Shown here: positions 8,456-16,498 of the stretch, piece by piece
Layout: every line of letters starts with the position of its first letter
Numbering within the stretch: position 1 is the first letter of the stretch
Assembly: GCF_022814865.1 (NCBI RefSeq)
Contig: NZ_JAKVRD010000024.1
Span: 1 to 61,091, forward strand
DNA: 61,091 nucleotides
Source: Shimia aestuarii
Lineage (GTDB): Bacteria; Pseudomonadota; Alphaproteobacteria; Rhodobacterales; Rhodobacteraceae
Direction of reading: 5' to 3'
The notes under the pieces: model-generated
The model's input: only the letters and a program-made list of their open reading frames with translations
Databases searched by the model: none
What the model was told of the DNA's origin: nothing
Made by a program: the position numbers and the translations under genes

Positions 8456-9058
8456 ATGAAAATATCGAAGTCCGCGCTGGTTTACATGGCCCTCGCGCTT
8501 GGCGCAATTGCAGCAATCGCCTTTGTCACCCTACGCAACCCGGCCACGGTCGGTTCAAGCGCAGACATGAGCGCCGCCGCCGCCCTGCGAACCGGCGATA
8601 TGAAGAAATTGAACTTCCACCCCGCGCCGCGCGCGGTCTCGGAAAAGCCTTTCGTGACCCCCGGCGGCGGCGAGATGACGCTCGCCGACTTTGAGGGCAA
8701 GGTGGTGCTCCTGAATTTCTGGGCCACGTGGTGCCCGCCCTGCCGCAAGGAAATGCCAATGCTCGAGGAAATCGCCCGAGACCTTGGTGGCGATGAGTTT
8801 GCCGTGGTGACGCTGGCGACCGGGCGCAATGCACCGCCCGCCATCGAGGCCTTCTTTGAGGAAATCGGGGTCGAGGCGCTGCCGCAATACCGCGACCCGC
8901 AACAGGATATCGCCCGCGATATGGTCGTGCTTGGCCTTCCGATCACTGTGTTGATCGACCGCGAAGGGCGCGAAATTGCCCGCCTGACCGGCGAGGCGGA
9001 CTGGTCCGCCGAGTCGGCCCGCGCCGTCCTCGCCGAGGTGATTGCCGCCACACGCTAG
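8456..9058 (+). CDS. TlpA-type thiol:disulfide oxidoreductase
   Basis: A 200-residue membrane-anchored periplasmic thioredoxin. Residues 4-25 form an N-terminal membrane anchor or uncleaved signal. The thioredoxin domain carries the active site WCPPC at 92-96 and the cis-proline in [10 protein letters not shown]. TlpA/ResA-like proteins reduce cysteines during cytochrome or copper-protein maturation. The target cannot be told here, because no cytochrome maturation genes are adjacent. It is divergent from argH with a 21-base gap, an arrangement I recognise from other Rhodobacterales. Confidence 0.85.
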   Translation: MKISKSALVYMALALGAIAAIAFVTLRNPATVGSSADMSAAAALRTGDMKKLNFHPAPRAVSEKPFVTPGGGEMTLADFEGKVVLLNFWATWCPPCRKEMPMLEEIARDLGGDEFAVVTLATGRNAPPAIEAFFEEIGVEALPQYRDPQQDIARDMVVLGLPITVLIDREGREIARLTGEADWSAESARAVLAEVIAATR

Positions 9059-9085
9059 CCGCCGACCGCTTACGTAAGGGCTGCT

Positions 9086-9114
9086 TTGACAGCTACGCCT
9101 GCCTTTGGCTTAAT
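9086..9114 (+). promoter_or_regulatory. Candidate sigma70-type promoter
   Basis: TTGACA at 9086-9091 is a perfect -35. A 17-base spacer leads to CTTAAT at 9109-9114 (4 of 6 to consensus), 20 bases before the start of the gene at 9134. A CTTACGTAAG palindrome lies just upstream at 9069-9078. It would drive the small membrane protein and sterol-desaturase genes. Confidence 0.42.
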
Positions 9115-9133
9115 CGCCGCGAGGGAGGACATC

Positions 9134-9523
9134 ATGCCGCTGAGCGTGCTTATACCGGTCGTCGTGATCGGGATCGCGGGAATCGCCGTGATCCTGCACT
9201 TGCTTGGCCTGACCGCACCGCGCCGCCTTGCCGACAGGGCTGAGGCCCTCGCTGCATGGGCGCGCGAATTCCCCGAGCTCCCCGCCACCGACGCCCAATT
9301 GAGCGCCGATCAACGCGCCGCCCTGATCCTCATGGACACTGGCGATGCCGGGCTCGTCTGGTGCTTTGGCGCCGATACTGTCGCCCGCCCCCTCGCCGGG
9401 TCCAACCTGCGTGAGACCAAGACCGGATTTGACATCCGCCTACACGATGTGGGTGCCCCCCGCGTGACCGTGACCCTTACCCCCGAAGACCGCCCCCGCT
9501 GGAAGGAGGCCCTCCGCGCATGA
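9134..9523 (+). CDS. Hypothetical single-pass membrane protein
   Basis: 129 residues with one N-terminal membrane helix (about 4-24, MPLSVLIPVVVIG onward) and a soluble C-terminal domain of about 100 residues. The start ATG is supported by GAGGGAGGAC upstream. The stop overlaps the sterol-desaturase start as ATGA, so the two genes are coupled. I do not recognise the family. The soluble part contains alternating hydrophobic strands (LVWCFGAD, GFDIRLHD, RVTVTLTPED), consistent with a small beta-rich domain. Confidence 0.7.
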   Translation: MPLSVLIPVVVIGIAGIAVILHLLGLTAPRRLADRAEALAAWAREFPELPATDAQLSADQRAALILMDTGDAGLVWCFGADTVARPLAGSNLRETKTGFDIRLHDVGAPRVTVTLTPEDRPRWKEALRA

Positions 9524-10443
9524 CCGATATTTCCTACCCCGACGTGGTGAACTACGCCGTTCCCTTCTTCATCGCTGCCATCCTGATCGAACTCCTGTGG
9601 ATCAACATCAAGGGCCGTGGCGGGCGCTACGAGACCCGCGATGCGGTGACCTCGCTCATTATGGGAGCGGGCAATGTCGCTTCGGGCGTGGCGCTTGGAT
9701 TCATCGCATGGGGCTTCTTCATGATGCTCTGGGAGGTGACACCACTTGACCTTGGCACCTCTTGGTGGGTGGTGGCGCTCTGCTTCGTGCTTGATGACCT
9801 GCGCTATTACTGGGTGCATCGCTTTGGCCACCGCGTGCGGTGGGTCTGGGCAAGCCATGTCAATCACCACTCTTCGCAGCATTACAACCTGACCACCGCC
9901 CTGCGCCAGACATGGACCTATACCTTCACCTTCATGATGGTGGTCCGCGCGCCGCTTGTCCTCTTGGGCTTTCACCCGGCGATGATCTTCTTCGTCGGTG
10001 GCCTGAACCTGATCTACCAGTTCTGGATTCATACCGAAGCGATCGGCAAGATGCCCCGCTGGTTCGAGGCTGTGATGAACACGCCCTCTCATCACCGCGT
10101 CCATCATGGCCGCAACCCGCGCTACCTCGATTGCAACTATGCCGGGGTGTTCATTATCTGGGACAAGATGTTCGGCACCTTCGTACCTGAACAGGAGGAG
10201 GAAAAGGTTGATTTCGGCCTCGTGCATAACCTCGGCACGTTCAACCCGCTGCGCGTCGCCTTCCATGAATGGATCGCCATCTTCCGCGACATGACCCAGC
10301 GCGGCCTGACGCTGCGCCAACGGCTCATGTATGCCGTCGCCCCTCCGGGCTGGAGCCATGACGGCAGCCGCATGACCTCGGACGAGATCAAGGCGCATCA
10401 CCTCTCCAAACGCCCCGAGGATCGCGACTCGCCCGGCTTCTGA
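9520..10443 (+). CDS. Sterol desaturase/fatty acid hydroxylase-family protein
   Basis: A 307-residue integral membrane di-iron oxygenase-like protein. The histidine clusters are H100-x3-H104 (HRFGH), H113-x2-HH (HVNHH) and a C-terminal HHRVHH, the eight-histidine pattern of the family. Four or five hydrophobic segments lie around them. Bacterial members hydroxylate or desaturate lipids, carotenoids or lipid A components; the substrate here is not determined by sequence. Its ATG overlaps the stop of the preceding small membrane-protein gene, so the two form a short operon. The downstream gene is convergent. Confidence 0.85.
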   Translation: MTDISYPDVVNYAVPFFIAAILIELLWINIKGRGGRYETRDAVTSLIMGAGNVASGVALGFIAWGFFMMLWEVTPLDLGTSWWVVALCFVLDDLRYYWVHRFGHRVRWVWASHVNHHSSQHYNLTTALRQTWTYTFTFMMVVRAPLVLLGFHPAMIFFVGGLNLIYQFWIHTEAIGKMPRWFEAVMNTPSHHRVHHGRNPRYLDCNYAGVFIIWDKMFGTFVPEQEEEKVDFGLVHNLGTFNPLRVAFHEWIAIFRDMTQRGLTLRQRLMYAVAPPGWSHDGSRMTSDEIKAHHLSKRPEDRDSPGF

Positions 10444-10452
10444 TCTTTGCGA

Positions 10453-11325
10453 CTAGCCGAGTTCCGCAAACCGATCCGGGAGCTTCGTGCGATGGGTCGG
10501 CTTGAACTTCTGCGCGCGCACCACTGAGGACCGTGCCACCCGCGCAGGATCCACGGACAGACGCGCATAGGCCTTTGCCTCGGCCTTCTCCCACGGGCGC
10601 TTGAAATAGCTGTGGAACTGCTCCAGAAATTCCATCGCCTCGTCATCCGCCTCTGCCCAGGCGCGGCCCGGCTTGCCGGAATGGGCCGCCGCGACAACCT
10701 CACGGCGCACCACATTGGCTTGCGAAAGGGCCTCAAGGTTGGCGTATTTCAGATGCGCCAGATAGAATCCGCGGGGCATGTGGTAGGGAAAGGTCTCCAG
10801 CGCCTCAGGGGCAACCTCGACCCCGTGCAGGCGGAACTTCTGAAACCCGCGCGCGGCGACGGCCTTGGAATAATGCCCCGTAAAAAGGACATTGCGCCTT
10901 TGCCTGCAAACCGGGCCACGTGCCATCGGTGCGTTGCGGGGCATCTCCACAAGGTCAAATCCAAGCGCCGTCAGAACCGGCGCGCTTTCCTTGGCAAAGA
11001 GCGCCACAAGGCTCTCGTGCTGGTCGGGGTCATAGAGCAGGAGTTCATCCGCATCCGTGCGGATCACCCAATCGTATTCCCGCGCCAATTCGGCGTGAAA
11101 CTGGTCGATAATCTCGCTGCGGGCCCGGTCAAAGTTCGACAGGTCGACGCGCTCGATCGGAAGTATCTGCGCCCCCGGACAGATCTCGGCGATCTTCGGG
11201 TCGTCGCCGTGGTTGATGACAAAAAGGTTCTGCGCTCCAAGCTCCGCCCCATGGTGCGCGTACCAACGCGATAGCGCCCAGTAATCCCTGTAGACCATCG
11301 TCAAGGCACAGATCTTCAATGCCAT
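10453..11325 (-). CDS. Glycosyltransferase family 2-like protein
   Basis: 290 residues beginning MALKICALTMVYRD, with AAGGAACC upstream. The N-terminal half has the GT-A pattern found in the family-2-like glycosyltransferases common in Rhodobacterales: a first strand with ICALTMVYRDYWALSRWY, then a DWVIRTDADELL segment where D91-x-D93 would bind the metal and nucleotide sugar. The C-terminal half is rich in aromatic and basic residues (HSYFKRPWEKAEAKAYARL). It lies alone between convergent and codirectional neighbours of unrelated function. Donor and acceptor are unknown. Confidence 0.72.
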   Translation of the reverse strand: MALKICALTMVYRDYWALSRWYAHHGAELGAQNLFVINHGDDPKIAEICPGAQILPIERVDLSNFDRARSEIIDQFHAELAREYDWVIRTDADELLLYDPDQHESLVALFAKESAPVLTALGFDLVEMPRNAPMARGPVCRQRRNVLFTGHYSKAVAARGFQKFRLHGVEVAPEALETFPYHMPRGFYLAHLKYANLEALSQANVVRREVVAAAHSGKPGRAWAEADDEAMEFLEQFHSYFKRPWEKAEAKAYARLSVDPARVARSSVVRAQKFKPTHRTKLPDRFAELG

Positions 11326-11394
11326 GTCGCGGGGTTCCTTCTGCTCGTCCTTCTTTGGCCCGACCCTAGAACGGGCCCGTCCCCACACCAAGCC

Positions 11395-11979
11395 TCAAAA
11401 CGGCGTCGTGCGACCTTCCTGCGCACAAGGCGCATGGGCCGGACAGGTCAAGAGATGGTCGTTCACCATCCCCACTGCCTGCATGAAGGCATATACAATG
11501 GTCGGCCCACAAAAGCGAAAGCCCGCTTTCTTCAAATCCTTTGAAATTTGTTGCGACAATTCGGTCTGTGCGGGGACGTCCGCCATGGTCTCAAACCGGT
11601 TCTGCAGCGGCGCGAAATCGACGTATTTCCACAGGAATCTGTCAAACCCCTCCCGCGCCTCGATCTCTTGCCAGGCGCGGGCGTTGCCGATGGTCGCCTC
11701 GATCTTGCCGCGATGCCGGATGATCCCCGGATTGCCGAGAAGGCGCAGCACATCCGCCTCGCCCCATTCGGCAATGATATTCGGATCAAACCCTTCAAAA
11801 GCCTCGCGGAAATTGTCCCGTTTCTTAAGGATCGTGATCCAGCTCAGCCCCGCCTGAAACCCATCAAGGATAAGCTTTTCCCAGAGCGCGCGGCTGTCAT
11901 ATTCGGGCCGCCCCCATTCCGTGTCATGATAGTCGAGATAGATCTCCTCCGACCCGGCCCAGCCACATCTCTCCCCCAT
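11395..11979 (-). CDS. tag: DNA-3-methyladenine glycosylase I
   Basis: Tag excises 3-methyladenine from alkylated DNA. The start at 11979 gives MGERCGWAG with an AAGGGG site in front and a 194-residue protein, close to E. coli Tag (187). A longer frame from 12030 (211 residues) has no evident ribosome-binding site. The zinc-binding residues of the family are visible: the Cys in RCGW, the His in YHDTEWG, and the His and Cys in VNDHLLTCPAH. The DGFQAGLSWITILKKR segment is a hallmark of the family. Single-gene unit, divergent from the EAL gene. Confidence 0.93.
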   Translation of the reverse strand: MGERCGWAGSEEIYLDYHDTEWGRPEYDSRALWEKLILDGFQAGLSWITILKKRDNFREAFEGFDPNIIAEWGEADVLRLLGNPGIIRHRGKIEATIGNARAWQEIEAREGFDRFLWKYVDFAPLQNRFETMADVPAQTELSQQISKDLKKAGFRFCGPTIVYAFMQAVGMVNDHLLTCPAHAPCAQEGRTTPF

Positions 11980-12084
11980 CGCGCGCACCCCTTGTTTCGC
12001 CTTTTCCTCAAATGCCGCCTTTAGCGACATGTTTACGACTGTGGCGTCATTCTGACGGCGACTGCAATAGCAAGCCTGGGGGGC

Positions 12085-12948
12085 ATGCCAATGGGACGGA
12101 TGCGCAAACGCGATCTGGCGCGGCTCGCGCCCGGCGAAGAGTCACCGCTCGACGCCGCCGTAACCTCGCGGGATCGGCGCACGCTCGACATGGTGCGCGA
12201 GGCGGTGACCCACAAACAGGTGCTCCTCGCCTTTCAACCCGTGGTCGCGGCCGCACCGCCCAATGCGCCGGTGTTTCACGAGGCCCTGATCCGTGTCCTT
12301 GACGAAACCGGGCGCGTCATCCCGGCCAAGGATTTCATGGCCGCTGTGGAAGAGGACGAACTTGGCCGCATGCTCGATTGCCGCGCCCTCGAGAAAAGCC
12401 TCGCGAGCCTTTTTACCAACCCCGACCTGCGTCTTTCCGTGAACATGTCGGCCCGCTCCATCGGCTATGCCCCTTGGATGACGACGCTCCGGCGCGGCCT
12501 GTCGCGGCGCGCGGACATCGCCGGGCGCCTGATCCTCGAACTGTCGGAACCTTCGGTGCTTCAGGTGCCGGAACTCGTGCGCGGTTTCATGGACGAACTT
12601 CAGCCGCAAGGCATTGCCTTTGCCCTCGACGATTTCGGCGCGCGCCACGGCGCTTTGCGCAGCTTCAAGGATTTCTTCTTCGACATTCTGAAGCTTGATG
12701 GCGGCCTCATCCGTGGCGTGCAATCCGACATCGAATCGCAGGCCATCGCCGCGGGCACCGCCGCCATCGCCCGCAATCTCGGCATGGTGACTGTCGCGGG
12801 ACGGGTCGAACACCCGGACGAGGCAAAGACCCTCGCCTCTGTCGGGATCGATTGTCTTCAGGGGTATCTTTTCGGCGCCCCCACCGTCTCGCCGCCCTGG
12901 GTTTCCAAATCCAAGAAAAATAACAAAAATAACCGGGACGCCGCGTAA
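12085..12948 (+). CDS. EAL-domain protein, probably catalytically impaired
   Basis: 287 residues, a lone EAL domain without GGDEF, PAS or membrane segments. Metal-binding and structural motifs are present: EAL at 66-68, N120 in SVNMS, E152 in LELSE, DDFG at 182-185 and K203 in ILKLD. The AEGVE motif that carries the general base is instead AGRVE (238-242), so the first glutamate is glycine and the glycine is arginine. The loop-6 sequence after DDFG is also unusual (ARHGAL rather than TGYSSL). The protein may therefore bind cyclic di-GMP without hydrolysing it, or act as an adaptor. The C-terminus ends in a lysine/asparagine-rich tail. Start could also be the ATG at 12091. Confidence 0.85.
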   Translation: MPMGRMRKRDLARLAPGEESPLDAAVTSRDRRTLDMVREAVTHKQVLLAFQPVVAAAPPNAPVFHEALIRVLDETGRVIPAKDFMAAVEEDELGRMLDCRALEKSLASLFTNPDLRLSVNMSARSIGYAPWMTTLRRGLSRRADIAGRLILELSEPSVLQVPELVRGFMDELQPQGIAFALDDFGARHGALRSFKDFFFDILKLDGGLIRGVQSDIESQAIAAGTAAIARNLGMVTVAGRVEHPDEAKTLASVGIDCLQGYLFGAPTVSPPWVSKSKKNNKNNRDAA

Positions 12949-13099
12949 CGACGCAATATCGTTTCGCCCTGCGTCAGGATATCCGTTGCCGCAGCGCGGC
13001 AAATCCGTTAAGCAACGCCACGAAGGCGCGGGTGACTGCTTGAATTCCTGGCGACATCCGAACACCTTTGACCAAGTCATACGGTAGAGGAATAGAAAC

Positions 13100-14275
13100 A
13101 TGACCAACGTAGTGATCGCCTCCGCGGCCCGGACCGCCGTCGGCAGCTTTGGCGGCTCCTTCGCGAACACCCCCGCCCACGATCTCGGTGCCACCGTCCT
13201 GCAAGCCCTGATCGCACGCGCCGGTGTCGATGCCTCCGAGGTGTCCGAGACCATTCTCGGCCAGGTCCTTACCGGCGGCCAGGGTCAGAACCCCGCGCGC
13301 CAAGCCCACATCAACGCCGGGTTCCCCAAGGAAGCCGCCGCATGGGGCATCAACCAGGTCTGTGGCTCCGGCCTGCGCGCCGTGGCCCTCGCCGCCCAGC
13401 ACATCCAACTTGGCGACGCCGCCATCGTCGCGGCGGGTGGTCAGGAAAACATGACCTTGTCGCCCCACGTCGCGCACCTGCGCGCTGGTGTCAAAATGGG
13501 TGACGTCAAATACATCGACTCGATGATCAAGGACGGCCTCTGGGACGCGTTCAACGGCTATCACATGGGCCAAACCGCCGAAAACGTCGCCGAGCAGTGG
13601 CAGATTTCCCGCGAACAGCAGGATGAATTCGCCGTCGCCTCGCAGAACAAGGCCGAAGCCGCCCAGAAGGCAGGCAAGTTCGCCGACGAGATCACGCCCT
13701 TCACCGTCAAGACCCGCAAGGGCGAGACCATCGTCGATGCCGATGAATACATCCGCCACGGCGCCACTATGGAAGCCATGCAGAAACTGCGCCCGGCCTT
13801 TACCAAGGACGGCTCCGTGACTGCGGCCAACGCCTCGGGTCTCAACGATGGGGCCGCTGGCGCCCTTCTGATGACTGCTGACGAGGCCGAGAAGCGCGGC
13901 ATCGAGCCGCTCGCGCGTATCGCCTCCTACGCGACCGCCGGTCTCGATCCGTCGATCATGGGCGTTGGCCCGATCTACGCGTCACGCAAGGCGCTCGACA
14001 AGGCGGGCTGGTCCGCGTCGGATCTCGATCTGGTCGAAGCCAACGAAGCCTTCGCCGCACAGGCCTGCGCCGTGAACAAAGACATGGGCTGGGATCCTTC
14101 GATCGTGAACGTGAACGGCGGCGCCATCGCCATCGGCCACCCGATCGGCGCCTCCGGCGCGCGTATCCTCAACACCCTGCTCTTCGAAATGAAGCGCCGC
14201 GACGCCAAGAAAGGCCTCGCCACGCTCTGCATCGGCGGCGGCATGGGCGTTGCCATGTGCCTTGAGCGCCCCTGA
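13100..14275 (+). CDS. phaA: Acetyl-CoA acetyltransferase (beta-ketothiolase)
   Basis: This enzyme condenses two acetyl-CoA to acetoacetyl-CoA, the first step toward polyhydroxybutyrate. It has 391 residues with the acylated Cys88 in NQVCGSG, the [10 protein letters not shown] histidine motif and the C-terminal CIGGGMG cysteine motif. AGAGGAA lies upstream of the ATG. The acetoacetyl-CoA reductase gene follows 200 bases downstream behind a strong terminator, so each gene may be transcribed separately or by read-through. The pairing with phaB supports a polyester role over degradation. Confidence 0.95.
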   Translation: MTNVVIASAARTAVGSFGGSFANTPAHDLGATVLQALIARAGVDASEVSETILGQVLTGGQGQNPARQAHINAGFPKEAAAWGINQVCGSGLRAVALAAQHIQLGDAAIVAAGGQENMTLSPHVAHLRAGVKMGDVKYIDSMIKDGLWDAFNGYHMGQTAENVAEQWQISREQQDEFAVASQNKAEAAQKAGKFADEITPFTVKTRKGETIVDADEYIRHGATMEAMQKLRPAFTKDGSVTAANASGLNDGAAGALLMTADEAEKRGIEPLARIASYATAGLDPSIMGVGPIYASRKALDKAGWSASDLDLVEANEAFAAQACAVNKDMGWDPSIVNVNGGAIAIGHPIGASGARILNTLLFEMKRRDAKKGLATLCIGGGMGVAMCLERP

Positions 14276-14304
14276 GACGCGCCCTGATGGCTTGAACGAT
14301 CCAG

Positions 14305-14332
14305 AGGGGCGCCCAATCCGGCGCCCCTTTTT
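14305..14332 (+). terminator. Rho-independent terminator after phaA
   Basis: AGGGGCGCC (14305-14313) pairs perfectly with GGCGCCCCT (14320-14328) around a six-base loop, followed by a T-run to 14332. It lies 30 bases after the phaA stop. Confidence 0.88.
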
Positions 14333-14475
14333 CGTTGCCGTGACATGCAGTTTTTACACCATTCCGGCAGAAATAGCCGCGCTGCGGCAAAATTATTCAC
14401 GCAACAATGTTGCACATACAGCATTTTCTGCGTAACAGAATTACCTAACGACACACGCCTAATTGGAGGAACACC

Positions 14476-15198
14476 ATGGCAAGAGTAGCACTAGTCACCG
14501 GCGGATCGCGCGGCATCGGCGCAGCCATTTCCAAAGCCCTGCAAGCCGACGGTTGCACCGTCGCCGCAACCTACGCTGGCAATGACGAGGCCGCCGCCAA
14601 GTTCACCGAAGAAACCGGCATCAAGACCTACAAGTGGAATGTCGGCGACTATGAAAGCTCCGCCGCAGGCATCGCCAAGGTCGAGGAAGAGCTCGGGCCC
14701 ATCGACATCGTCGTCGCCAACGCGGGCATCACCCGTGACGCCCCCTTCCACAAGATGACCCCGCAGCAGTGGCACGAGGTGATCGACACCAACCTCACCG
14801 GCGTGTTTAACACCATTCACCCGATCTGGCCCGGCATGCGCGAGCGCAAATTCGGCCGCATCGTCGTGATCTCCTCGATCAACGGCCAGAAAGGCCAGTT
14901 CGCCCAGGTGAACTATGCCGCGACCAAAGCGGGCGATCTCGGCATCGTCAAGTCGTTGGCTCAGGAAGGCGCCCGCGCCGGCATCACCGCCAACGCCATC
15001 TGCCCCGGCTATATCGCGACCGAAATGGTCATGGCTGTGCCGGAGAAGGTCCGCGAATCGATCATCGGCCAGATCCCGGCCGGTCGCCTTGGCGAACCCG
15101 AAGAAATCGCGCGCTGCGTGTCTTTCCTCGCCTCCGACGATGCGGGCTTCATCAACGGCTCGACCATCTCGGCCAACGGTGCACAGTTCTTCGTCTGA
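14476..15198 (+). CDS. phaB: Acetoacetyl-CoA reductase
   Basis: NADPH-dependent short-chain dehydrogenase that makes (R)-3-hydroxybutyryl-CoA for PHB synthesis. 240 residues. Cofactor loop GGSRGIG is at 9-15, NAG at 82-84, and the catalytic Ser134, Tyr147 and Lys151 are in place (ISSINGQKGQF...NYAATKAG). A TTGGAGGAAC ribosome-binding site precedes the ATG. The 200-base upstream region after the phaA terminator is AT-richer than its surroundings and can hold its own promoter. The pha synthase is not in this window. Confidence 0.95.
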   Translation: MARVALVTGGSRGIGAAISKALQADGCTVAATYAGNDEAAAKFTEETGIKTYKWNVGDYESSAAGIAKVEEELGPIDIVVANAGITRDAPFHKMTPQQWHEVIDTNLTGVFNTIHPIWPGMRERKFGRIVVISSINGQKGQFAQVNYAATKAGDLGIVKSLAQEGARAGITANAICPGYIATEMVMAVPEKVRESIIGQIPAGRLGEPEEIARCVSFLASDDAGFINGSTISANGAQFFV

Positions 15199-15218
15199 GC
15201 CATAGACAGCCAGACATC

Positions 15219-15256
15219 AAAAAGGGCCGGTCCTTGCGACCGGCCCTTTTCTTTTG
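15219..15256 (+). terminator. Rho-independent terminator after phaB
   Basis: AAAAGGGCCGGTC (15220-15232) pairs with GACCGGCCCTTTT (15238-15250) around CTTGC, followed by CTTTT. The A-flank on the left and T-flank on the right mean it could work on both strands, ending phaB and the small minus-strand gene that begins at 15437. Confidence 0.9.
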
Positions 15257-15284
15257 GTGCCGTAAGATCCCGCGAAACGCAGGA

Positions 15285-15437
15285 TCAGCGGCACGGCTCC
15301 GTAAGGCAGTCCTCTGCCAGCGGGGCATCTCCGGGCCGGAAAAGCCACCGCAAAACAGACTTGAACGCCTCGCCACGGGCCGCATGGGCCGCGGCAAAAC
15401 CAGCGCGGGTTTGGGCGGATGTGGTCGCTTCGATCAT
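15285..15437 (-). CDS. Small conserved-looking protein, 50 residues
   Basis: The reading frame MIEATTSAQTRAGFAAAHAA, continuing RGEAFKSVLRWLFR, is preceded by AAGGAGG at ideal distance from the ATG, much stronger than at most genes here. An in-frame longer start exists at 15527 but the ribosome-binding site decides for 15437. The protein is basic and helical, with an AAHAARGEAF segment resembling small Rhodobacterales proteins of unknown function. It ends 28 bases before the phaB terminator hairpin and is divergent from the LysR gene, so it may share the LysR operator region. Confidence 0.6.
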   Translation of the reverse strand: MIEATTSAQTRAGFAAAHAARGEAFKSVLRWLFRPGDAPLAEDCLTEPCR

Positions 15438-15523
15438 CTTGTGGCCTCCTTGGGCAAACATTCCTGAACTGCACCCAATATGGACCACGCAAAACATGCA
15501 TACAAACGAGACTTTTTCCGCCT

Positions 15524-15535
15524 TCACTTAAGTGA
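15524..15535. promoter_or_regulatory. Perfect 12-base palindrome, candidate operator
   Basis: TCACTTAAGTGA is perfectly palindromic and lies 12 bases before the LysR-family start and about 87 bases upstream of the divergent small gene. The related half site ACTTAA repeats at 15537-15542. A location between a regulator and a divergent gene is typical for autoregulation. No direct evidence shows which protein binds. Confidence 0.4.
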
Positions 15536-15547
15536 TACTTAACCGAT

Positions 15548-16498
15548 ATGCCAGATCGCCTTCCCTCTCTCACTGCCCTGCGCGCCTTCGAGGCCGCCGC
15601 GCGTCACATGTCTTTTGCCAAGGCCGCGGAGGAACTCTCCGTAACCCCCGCCGCCCTGTCGTTTCAGATCAAGTCGCTTGAAGAGACTCTCGGCCAACCC
15701 CTCTTCCTGCGCCTCAATCGTGCGGTAAAACTGACCGAGGCAGGCCGCACCCTCGCCCCGGGCACAAGCGAAGGCTTTGACCGGCTCACCGCCGCATGGC
15801 GCGCCGCGCGCCGCCTGCAGGATTCGACGGCGCTCAACGTGACCGCGGGCCCCGCTTTTACCGCCAAATGGCTCGCCCCGCGCCTTTATGAATTCGCCCA
15901 CGCCCACCCCGAGATCGACCTGCGCTTCTCCGCCACGCTGCGGATGCTTGATTTCGACGTGGATGAGGTCGATGTGGCGATCCGCTTCGGGTATGGCCCC
16001 GACGAGGGCCTCTGGTCGATCCCGCTCAACCCCGGCGAATGGGTCACGCCCGTCATGACGCCAGAGCTTGCCGAGCAGTATCCAACACCCGCCTCTCTGC
16101 GCGATGCACCGCTGATGTTTGATGATTCCATCGCCTTCCTGCGTCCGGCCTGTGATTGGCCCGCATGGTTCCGCGCCGTGGGTATCGACTTCACCCCAAC
16201 CCACGGCCCACATTTTTCACAGGCGGACCATGCCGTCGATGCGGCCCTTTCCGGCGCCGGAATTGTCCTTGGCCGTCGCGCCATGGTGGTCAAAGATCTG
16301 CACGAAGGCCGCCTCGTCGCCCCCTACAAAATCGCCATCGAAAGCAAGGCGCATTTCCGCTTTCTATGTCGTCTCGGCACCGAAGACCGCCCACAGATCG
16401 CCGCCTTCCGCGAATGGATCCTTGCGGAAATCGACAAAACAGCGTCAGTTCACGATCAACTGACTCTGATCCCTGTCGAGGACATACCCGCCCCATGA
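15548..16498 (+). CDS. LysR-family transcriptional regulator, GcvA-like
   Basis: 316 residues. The N-terminal winged helix-turn-helix is at about 5-64 (LTALRAFEAAARHMSFAKAAEELSVTPAALS with SFQIKSLEETLG), then a linker helix and a substrate-binding domain from about residue 92. The helix-turn-helix and the VTAGPAFTAKWLAPRL opening of the effector domain are like GcvA/AmpR-type regulators. Its stop overlaps the start of the DMT exporter gene as ATGA, so the two are co-translated and the exporter is a likely target or functional partner. Effector unknown. Confidence 0.88.
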   Translation: MPDRLPSLTALRAFEAAARHMSFAKAAEELSVTPAALSFQIKSLEETLGQPLFLRLNRAVKLTEAGRTLAPGTSEGFDRLTAAWRAARRLQDSTALNVTAGPAFTAKWLAPRLYEFAHAHPEIDLRFSATLRMLDFDVDEVDVAIRFGYGPDEGLWSIPLNPGEWVTPVMTPELAEQYPTPASLRDAPLMFDDSIAFLRPACDWPAWFRAVGIDFTPTHGPHFSQADHAVDAALSGAGIVLGRRAMVVKDLHEGRLVAPYKIAIESKAHFRFLCRLGTEDRPQIAAFREWILAEIDKTASVHDQLTLIPVEDIPAP

